From: an uncultured Lachnospiraceae bacterium
GTDB lineage: Bacteria; Bacillota; Clostridia; Lachnospirales; Lachnospiraceae
Reading direction: 5' to 3'
Assembly (NCBI GenBank): GCA_946558465.1
Contig: CAMNTM010000003.1
Span: forward strand, 1-64,000
Length of the DNA stretch: 64,000 nucleotides
The translations under genes were made by a program, and so were the position numbers. This document shows positions 58,433 through 64,000 of this stretch, piece after piece. Position 1 is the stretch's first letter; each line of letters opens with the position of its first letter. The notes under the pieces were generated by a model. The model had not been told where the DNA came from, made no database searches, and saw only the letters and a program-made list of their open reading frames with translations.

Positions 58433-59104
58433 TTACTCCTTCTCATTTACATTCAAAAATGTTACCTTTATAATTCCAGTTCTTCCCTCCAGCATCTCCA
58501 GTGCACTCCTCGGAACAACCTGATCCGTCTCCACAACCATAACGGCTGTGCCGCCCCTCTTTGCCCGGAACACCTGCATAGTCGCAATATTAATTCCGCA
58601 AAGATTTAGAACTGTTGACACATCAGTAATACAGCCCGGCTGATCCTGATTTTTTACAATCAATGTATTCGTCTCGCCGCTGAAACTGACATCCAGCCCG
58701 TCCAGTCTGTTTACCCGTATCCTGCCTCCTCCGATGGAGAACGCCTGAAGATTCAGCTTTCTGCCGTCCTCAGACTCCATAATGATCTCTGCAGTATTTG
58801 GATGTGCATCCCTTAATTCCTTTGGCTCAATTACGAAATTCATCCCCATTTCCTCTGCAATCTTAAAGCTGTCCGGAATTCTGAGATCATCCGGCTTCAT
58901 TCCTAATAGCCCGGCGATTATTGCTTTGTCTGTTCCATGTCCTCTTCCTGTAGCCGCAAAAGAACCGTGAAGATACACAGACGCCTTGTCCGGCTGTCTG
59001 CCAAAAAGCTGACGTCCGATCAGCCCGATGCGTACTGCTCCCGCCGTATGTGAGCTGGAAGGTCCTACCATTACAGGTCCAAGAATATCGAATATATTTG
59101 CCAT
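58433..59104 (-). CDS. sdaAB: L-serine dehydratase, iron-sulfur type, beta subunit
   Basis: This 223-aa subunit has the N-terminal SDH_beta pattern DILGPVMVGPSSSHTAGAVRIG and a C-terminal ACT domain (LIVKNQDQPGCITDVSTVL). The ACT domain may bind serine as a regulator. First gene of the two-gene operon. Confidence 0.95.
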   Translation of the reverse strand: MANIFDILGPVMVGPSSSHTAGAVRIGLIGRQLFGRQPDKASVYLHGSFAATGRGHGTDKAIIAGLLGMKPDDLRIPDSFKIAEEMGMNFVIEPKELRDAHPNTAEIIMESEDGRKLNLQAFSIGGGRIRVNRLDGLDVSFSGETNTLIVKNQDQPGCITDVSTVLNLCGINIATMQVFRAKRGGTAVMVVETDQVVPRSALEMLEGRTGIIKVTFLNVNEKE

Positions 59105-59272
59105 CTTTTTTCCCTCTCTTTATTCTGACATATATTTGTTTTTATTATACTTGGGTTTTTCAGGGTTTACAATGTGTATTTTTTCTCTTTCACAGATTCT
59201 TCTGACAGTACCGGTTTCTCAAAATCTGCATAAACTACAATAACATTATCAGAAATTGAGAACCTGTTATCT

Positions 59273-60172
59273 ATGAAACCATTATTGTTTTTTTTCTTAT
59301 TACTTCTTATTGTCCTCTTTATCCTTTTTGTATCTTTATATATTTTAAAATGTCATGCCGTCCGGAAAATCTGCCGGATGACCATGTCGGAAAAATTGAA
59401 ACGTATAGAACAGCTTGCCGAGCCTTTCGGCTTCGAATACAAACTCACGCAGGATATATTCACCTCAAGGCTTGATGCCTGGCAGCAGGATTATGGATAC
59501 TGCAGTCTCTATGACTATCATGCGCCTTTTTTTCATATGATTCTCGACTGTGAGCCGATTTATTTTGATTATAACGGCGCCACCTGGCTTGTGGAATTCT
59601 GGAAAGGACAATACGGTATTACTTCGGGCGCAGAAATTGGAATCTATAAAGCCGACCACTACATTCCTAAAAGCCAGCGTACAAAAACTATGTTTCACAG
59701 TGTTCCCGAAAAAGAGCTGCCCTTTTTTTCCTTCACCTTATTAAAAGAACAGATGCCTATATGCCGGCTCTGCCGAAGGCACTGGTGGCTGACAGGCTTT
59801 TGTACAGGTCAATACTGTGAACCTGAACAACTCATGATGAAAATAGCAGTCTCCTTCCCTTCATCCGAAATGTGCCGGACATTTCTCTCAGGACTTTTAG
59901 AAACCGGTTATCACTCTGAGGATATCTATGTACAGGATACCTCTTTAATCTTTACCTTCGATACACCGAAAAGCCCTCAGCCTCGTCTGAAACACCGCTG
60001 CTTTTCGGCCTGGATACAGCACAGAAACCGTATGCTCCTGGCGTTATTCCTATATGCTACAAAGCCGTTTTGTTTTACCATTGACCGCATTCTTCTCCTA
60101 TATGAATGTCTTCCAATCCTCGTCCGCCGCCTCCTGAGGCTGCACCATACCAAACGCGGAAGGAGGAATTAA
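59273..60172 (+). CDS. DUF4474 membrane-anchored protein
   Basis: This 299-aa protein has an N-terminal transmembrane helix (LFFFLLLLIVLFILFVSLYIL). The DUF4474 domain follows (about 45-250), with QDIFTSRLDAWQQDYGY, IYFDYNGATWLVEFWKGQYG and EIGIYKAD. This family is Firmicutes-specific and of unknown function. The ribosome site is weak. It is directly followed by the phosphoesterase gene with 4 nt between them. Confidence 0.87.
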   Translation: MKPLLFFFLLLLIVLFILFVSLYILKCHAVRKICRMTMSEKLKRIEQLAEPFGFEYKLTQDIFTSRLDAWQQDYGYCSLYDYHAPFFHMILDCEPIYFDYNGATWLVEFWKGQYGITSGAEIGIYKADHYIPKSQRTKTMFHSVPEKELPFFSFTLLKEQMPICRLCRRHWWLTGFCTGQYCEPEQLMMKIAVSFPSSEMCRTFLSGLLETGYHSEDIYVQDTSLIFTFDTPKSPQPRLKHRCFSAWIQHRNRMLLALFLYATKPFCFTIDRILLLYECLPILVRRLLRLHHTKRGRRN

Positions 60173-60176
60173 ATTT

Positions 60177-61061
60177 ATGAGTGCTGCTTCCCGTATTAGT
60201 CATGCTTTCCAAAATGCACCTGTTCTTTCCCTGTCCGAAAACTCTCGTTATGTTTTATTCAGCGACTGTCACAGAGGAATCGGAACTGCCAATGATAATT
60301 TCTTAAAAAATCAGCATCTATATTTTGCTGCTCTTCAATACTATCTAAAACACGGATATACCTATATTGAGCTTGGAGACGGAGATGAGCTCTGGGAAAA
60401 CCGTTCTCTTACCCAGATAAAATTAATTCATAATAACGCTTTTTGGCTGCTGTCGCAGTTTTACGAAAAAAACCGGCTTTATATGATCTATGGAAATCAT
60501 GATATGGTTAAAAAATATTCCCGTTTTGCCTGCTCTCATTGTGCCACCTATCTTTGCAGTACCTGTGTAGAACGGGATTTATTTCCAGGCATTACTTTTC
60601 ATGCCGGCATTATACTGGAAAACCATTTCAACGGAAAAAACATTTATCTCACGCACGGCCACCAGGCTGATTTTCTCAACTGCGTATTGTGGAAAACTGC
60701 CCGTTTTCTGGTACGTTATGTCTGGAAACCTCTGGAGCAGATCGGATTTCTCGACCCTACAAGCGCCGCAAAAAATAATACAAAAAAACATAAGGTTGAA
60801 AATCATCTTACCTCCTGGGCTAAGGAAAATGACTGCATACTTATCACCGGACACACTCACCGCCCCATGACCGGCAGTCCCGATTCTCCTTATTTCAATA
60901 CCGGAAGCTGCGTACATCCCCGCTGTATTACCTGTATCGAAATAAAAGGCTTCTGCCTGACTCTCGTAAAATGGAGCGTGGCTGTTACTCCCAGCCAATC
61001 TCTCTTTGTATCACGCGACGAGCTTACAGAGCCTGTCTCCGTCTGCGATTTTATATTGTAA
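60177..61061 (+). CDS. Calcineurin-like metallophosphoesterase
   Basis: This 294-aa protein has the metal-binding motifs of the family: FSDCHRG, ELGDGDELWE, YGNHDM, THGHQADF and ITGHTHRPM. The region CSHCATYLCSTC adds an unusual Cys cluster (about 120-131), perhaps a structural zinc site. LpxH/UDP-glycan-like or nucleotide substrates are possible; unknown. AGGAGG upstream; coupled to the DUF4474 gene. Confidence 0.9.
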   Translation: MSAASRISHAFQNAPVLSLSENSRYVLFSDCHRGIGTANDNFLKNQHLYFAALQYYLKHGYTYIELGDGDELWENRSLTQIKLIHNNAFWLLSQFYEKNRLYMIYGNHDMVKKYSRFACSHCATYLCSTCVERDLFPGITFHAGIILENHFNGKNIYLTHGHQADFLNCVLWKTARFLVRYVWKPLEQIGFLDPTSAAKNNTKKHKVENHLTSWAKENDCILITGHTHRPMTGSPDSPYFNTGSCVHPRCITCIEIKGFCLTLVKWSVAVTPSQSLFVSRDELTEPVSVCDFIL

Positions 61062-61115
61062 ATCCATTTTGAATATGCTAAGATGGGTTACAGTCTAAAT
61101 AAGGAAGTGTACAAA

Positions 61116-62240
61116 ATGAATAAAAAAGAGGTTCTGGAAATTCGAAAACAATTTACTCCCGAAAACTGCGCTGTTACCCGCATCTGCGGCTGCTATGTCA
61201 ACCACGAAAAAGAAAAAAAGCTTGAACTTAAGAAGGCCTTCTTATCACTTCCAGAGGAAGAGGCTTTCAAATACTTTGATATTTTTCGTCATACTCTTGC
61301 CGGCACAATCGGGAAAAATCTGATTACTATGGATTTTCCGACTGAGCAGGAACTCTCAGGCGGGACACAGGAATTCCTTCTTAAACTCCGTGACAGTCAG
61401 CTTAAAGACGATCTGCTGCTGGATGAATTTTATGACAAAATTATCGAAAGCTATGATTACGCAGAAAATTACTATATTATTCTTCTTCACTCCGTATATG
61501 ATGTACCCGGTAAAGCATCTGACGGTACAGAGATGTTTGATGCTTCCGATAACGTATATGAACATATTATGTGCAGTATCTGTCCAGTGAACCTGACAAA
61601 AGCAGGGCTTTCCTATAATGCACAAACAAATAACATTGAAGACCGTATCCGTGACTGGTTCGTAGAGCTTCCTGTAAAAGGCTTCCTTTTTCCTGCATTT
61701 CAGGATAGAGCCGCCGATGTACATCACCTTCTTTACTATTCTAAAAAGCCGGAGGATCTGCAGCCTTATTTCATTGAGAATGTTTTAGGAAGCCAGGTTC
61801 CCCTGACTGCAAATGACCAGAAGACTACTTTTCAGTCTATTATCACCGATACTTTAGGTGATGACTGCGATTATGAAATTGTCCGAAATATTCATGATAA
61901 TCTAAACGAAATGCTGGAAGAGGCAAAAGAAGCACCTGAGCCTTTAAAGCTATCCCGACCCGATGTGCGAAGGCTTCTCACTGAAAGCGGCGTATCTCAG
62001 GAAAAAATGGAAAATTTTGATACAGACTTTGAAGAGACACTTGGCAAGAACAAGACTCTCCTCGCCTCTAACATTGCCAATGCCCGAACCTTTCAGCTTG
62101 AAACCCCTGACGTAACCGTCAAGGTAAATCCGGAGCGTTCTGACCTTGTTGAAACCCGTATCATCGACGGCAGGCGCTGCCTGGTTATCGCCATTGATGA
62201 CCATCTGGAGGTGAACGGGATAGAGATACATAAATGTTAA
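61116..62240 (+). CDS. DUF4317 protein
   Basis: This 374-aa protein starts at 61116 (MNKKEVLEIRKQF) with AAGGAAG upstream. Family blocks are NCAVTRICGCYVNHEKEK, EAFKYFDIFRHTLAGTIGKN and the C-terminal VDLVETR-like VNPERSDLVETRIIDGRR. A cytoplasmic Firmicutes family of unknown function, common in Lachnospiraceae. Confidence 0.9.
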   Translation: MNKKEVLEIRKQFTPENCAVTRICGCYVNHEKEKKLELKKAFLSLPEEEAFKYFDIFRHTLAGTIGKNLITMDFPTEQELSGGTQEFLLKLRDSQLKDDLLLDEFYDKIIESYDYAENYYIILLHSVYDVPGKASDGTEMFDASDNVYEHIMCSICPVNLTKAGLSYNAQTNNIEDRIRDWFVELPVKGFLFPAFQDRAADVHHLLYYSKKPEDLQPYFIENVLGSQVPLTANDQKTTFQSIITDTLGDDCDYEIVRNIHDNLNEMLEEAKEAPEPLKLSRPDVRRLLTESGVSQEKMENFDTDFEETLGKNKTLLASNIANARTFQLETPDVTVKVNPERSDLVETRIIDGRRCLVIAIDDHLEVNGIEIHKC

Positions 62241-62351
62241 AAGGCTGTAAAAATAAATACAAAAACAGCAAAAAAAATCACAAAAAATTTTGAAAAAAGC
62301 ATAAAAAGTATTTGCCAATTATATATATTTGTGCTAGAATATTTTTTGTGA

Positions 62352-62434
62352 GCGGAGATGGCGGAATGGCAGACGCGCTAGATTCAGGTTCTAGTGGGAG
62401 CAATCCTGTGAGGGTTCAAGTCCCTTTCTCCGCA
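62352..62434 (+). tRNA. tRNA-Leu (CAG)
   Basis: The 83-nt cloverleaf has acceptor arms GCGGAGA/TCTCCGC, an anticodon stem CTAGA/TCTAG with loop TTCAGGT (anticodon CAG), a long class II variable arm and the T-arm GGGTTCAAGTCCC. CCA is not encoded. A terminator follows at 62452-62475. Confidence 0.95.
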
Positions 62435-62451
62435 TCAGTCATAAGATGAGA

Positions 62452-62475
62452 AAATCCTTGATTTTTCAAGGATTT
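62452..62475 (+). terminator. Terminator after tRNA-Leu
   Basis: A 10-bp stem AAATCCTTGA/TCAAGGATTT with a 4-nt T loop is followed by TTTTATTTTT. The 208 nt from here to the next gene hold no gene. Confidence 0.85.
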
Positions 62476-62683
62476 TTTTATTTTTCTTCAATCACATTTT
62501 TCTCATCAAAGTGATTACCCTAGAGTATAATTATCGTTGACAAAAATAAAAGTTAGAGAAAAATATTTCGGCTTTATTACCTTTACAAATAAACAGTCCC
62601 TTCTCTGCATATACTAATATTATAATTTTGCGTCAAAAGATAACATCATTTATTTCATAAAACGCTGCCAAAGGAGGCTGATT

Positions 62684-63661
62684 ATGTGCACCAGTATTGC
62701 TATGACAACTCACGACTTCTATTTCGGACGTACATTAGACCTAGAAGATAACTTTGACGAACGTGTTGTATTCACACCTAGAAATTATCCTATTAATTTC
62801 CGTAAAGCCGGCACGCTGAGACATCATTATGCTATGCTTGGAATGGCAACGGTACAAGACGGTTATCCTCTCTACGCCGAAGCTGTAAATGAAAAGGGCC
62901 TGTGCATAGCAGGTCTGAATTTTCCGGATAATGCTTATTATCCTCCGGAGGAGCAGACAGACAGCGCCAATATATCACCATTTGAATTAATTCTATGGAT
63001 TTTGGGCAAATGCAATTCTGTCAAAGAAGCCAGGACACTCCTTGAAAACACACACCTGATCCGGATTCACTTTAGTGAAACTCTTCCTCTTTCCCCGCTT
63101 CACTGGCATATTGCAGATCGAAACTGTTCTATTGTTCTCGAACCTTCCAAAAGAGGACAGGAATTGTACGATAATCCAGTAGGGGTTATGACAAATAATC
63201 CCTCCTTCGATTTCCAAATGACAAACCTGTGCCAATATATGAACCTGGTTTCCGGCTGCCCGTCAAACTGCTTCAGTAAAAGCGCCAAGCTTGTTCCTTT
63301 TGGACAGGGTCTTGGAAGCTTCGGCCTGCCCGGTGATTTCTCCCCTTCCTCACGTTTCGTTAAAGCAGCTTATCTAAGTCTGAATTCGGTCTGTGCAGAA
63401 GACGAAGCCAGCAGTGTATCGCAGCTTTTTCATCTGCTGAATTCTGTATCTATGGTAAAAGGAAGTGTACTAACACCTGAGGATGCCTGCGACATGACTA
63501 TATACTCCTGCTGCATGAACGCAGATAAGGGAATCTACTACTATACTACCTATTCAAACTGTCAGATTACAGCAATTGATATGCACAGAGAAAACCTGAA
63601 CTCACGCTGTCTTAGAAAATTTCCTCTTTGTACTGCACAGCAGATCCACTGGGCAAACTAA
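62684..63661 (+). CDS. Choloylglycine hydrolase family protein (bile salt hydrolase-like)
   Basis: This 325-aa Ntn-hydrolase has nucleophile Cys2 exposed after Met removal (MCTSIAM) and Arg/Asp in FGRTLDLED. The Asn motifs are in EAVNEKGLCIAGLNFP and GVMTNNPSF, and Arg in SPSSRFVKAAY. These match the bile salt hydrolase / penicillin V acylase catalytic set, and AGLNFP favours bile salt hydrolase. No signal peptide, as in cytosolic gut enzymes that deconjugate glycine or taurine bile salts. AAAGGAGG site. Substrate inferred. Confidence 0.9.
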   Translation: MCTSIAMTTHDFYFGRTLDLEDNFDERVVFTPRNYPINFRKAGTLRHHYAMLGMATVQDGYPLYAEAVNEKGLCIAGLNFPDNAYYPPEEQTDSANISPFELILWILGKCNSVKEARTLLENTHLIRIHFSETLPLSPLHWHIADRNCSIVLEPSKRGQELYDNPVGVMTNNPSFDFQMTNLCQYMNLVSGCPSNCFSKSAKLVPFGQGLGSFGLPGDFSPSSRFVKAAYLSLNSVCAEDEASSVSQLFHLLNSVSMVKGSVLTPEDACDMTIYSCCMNADKGIYYYTTYSNCQITAIDMHRENLNSRCLRKFPLCTAQQIHWAN

Positions 63662-63707
63662 TCGGGGACGAGGTAAAATTATATTTTACCCCATCCCCGG
63701 CTTCTAT

Positions 63708-64000
63708 CTATCTGAGCATTTCCAATATTGCTTCCTTCTGTCTTGCCCCAAGCTCTCTCTTTACAGCCTGTCCTTCCTTAAACACCATGAGAGTCGGAAT
63801 AGACATTACTTTATATTCTCTTGCAAGCTCCGGCTGTTCATCTACATCCACTTTTGCAATTTTTGCATCTGTTACTTCCTCTGCAATCTCTTCAATAATC
63901 GGCGCTACCATCTGACAAGGACCGCACCATGCTGCCCAGAAATCAACCAGTACCGGAATCTTTGACTCTAATACCTCTTCTTTAAAATTGTCTTTTGTTA
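63708..64000 (-). CDS. trxA: Thioredoxin, start beyond window
   Basis: Ninety-seven C-terminal codons are present, entering from the right edge. The active site WCGPC lies in FWAAWCGPCQMVAP (near 63918-63959). Later the cis-Pro SIPTLMVF and the VDVDEQPELA segment are typical. It reduces protein disulfides. It converges with the bile salt hydrolase-like gene 46 nt away. Confidence 0.93.
   Translation of the reverse strand, partial: TKDNFKEEVLESKIPVLVDFWAAWCGPCQMVAPIIEEIAEEVTDAKIAKVDVDEQPELAREYKVMSIPTLMVFKEGQAVKRELGARQKEAILEMLR

Overview
The window is Firmicutes DNA, most probably from a gut Lachnospiraceae. The evidence is the phi13-type/HK97-type prophage, class M sirtuins, a FeoA-FeoB fusion, DUF4317 and DUF4474 genes, a bile-salt-hydrolase-like gene and consistent AGGAGG ribosome binding sites. 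It has two parts with visibly different base composition. Positions 1 to about 43.9 kb are a GC-rich siphophage-type prophage, almost all on the minus strand. Positions 44-64 kb are AT-richer chromosome.

The prophage reads from right to left. Early and replication genes (43.4-32.4 kb) come first: a sigma-70 region-4-like regulator, a DUF2800 nuclease-like protein, a DUF2815 ssDNA-binding protein, a family A DNA polymerase, a D5-type primase-helicase, a VRR-NUC protein, an SNF2 helicase and a DUF1492 regulator. HNH endonuclease, TerS and a ParB-N6/N4 methyltransferase follow (32.2-29.8 kb). A C5 cytosine methyltransferase is split by a 3.5-kb RIT element (three overlapping tyrosine recombinases with about 46-bp inverted repeats). 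Next is an accessory block (24.1-20.0 kb) with an amidoligase, a gamma-glutamylcyclotransferase-like protein, a partner protein sharing the amidoligase C-terminal module, a zinc ribbon and small proteins. Three of these genes have the same conserved leader element. Then come TerL, portal, ClpP-type protease, capsid, connectors, tail tube, tail chaperones with a programmed -1 frameshift signal, tape measure, Dit, tail protein, a self-contained AT-rich moron, a GH18-like tail protein, holin and amidase. No phage integrase or repressor is visible; the integrase may lie left of the window.

The chromosomal part begins with a minus-strand operon: two class M sirtuins, a third reduced to a pseudogene, an HD-nicotinamidase fusion and a winged-helix regulator. 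It is divergent from an Rrf2 regulator with a clear promoter and dyad between them. A metal operon follows: HMA protein, Zn/Cd-type P-ATPase, ArsR repressor, FeoA-FeoB, a membrane protein and a 46-aa FeoB-associated Cys-rich protein. Divergent from it are a second ArsR and an AraC regulator. The rest is L-serine dehydratase (two subunits), DUF4474, metallophosphoesterase, DUF4317, tRNA-Leu(CAG), a choloylglycine hydrolase family gene and the start-truncated end of thioredoxin.
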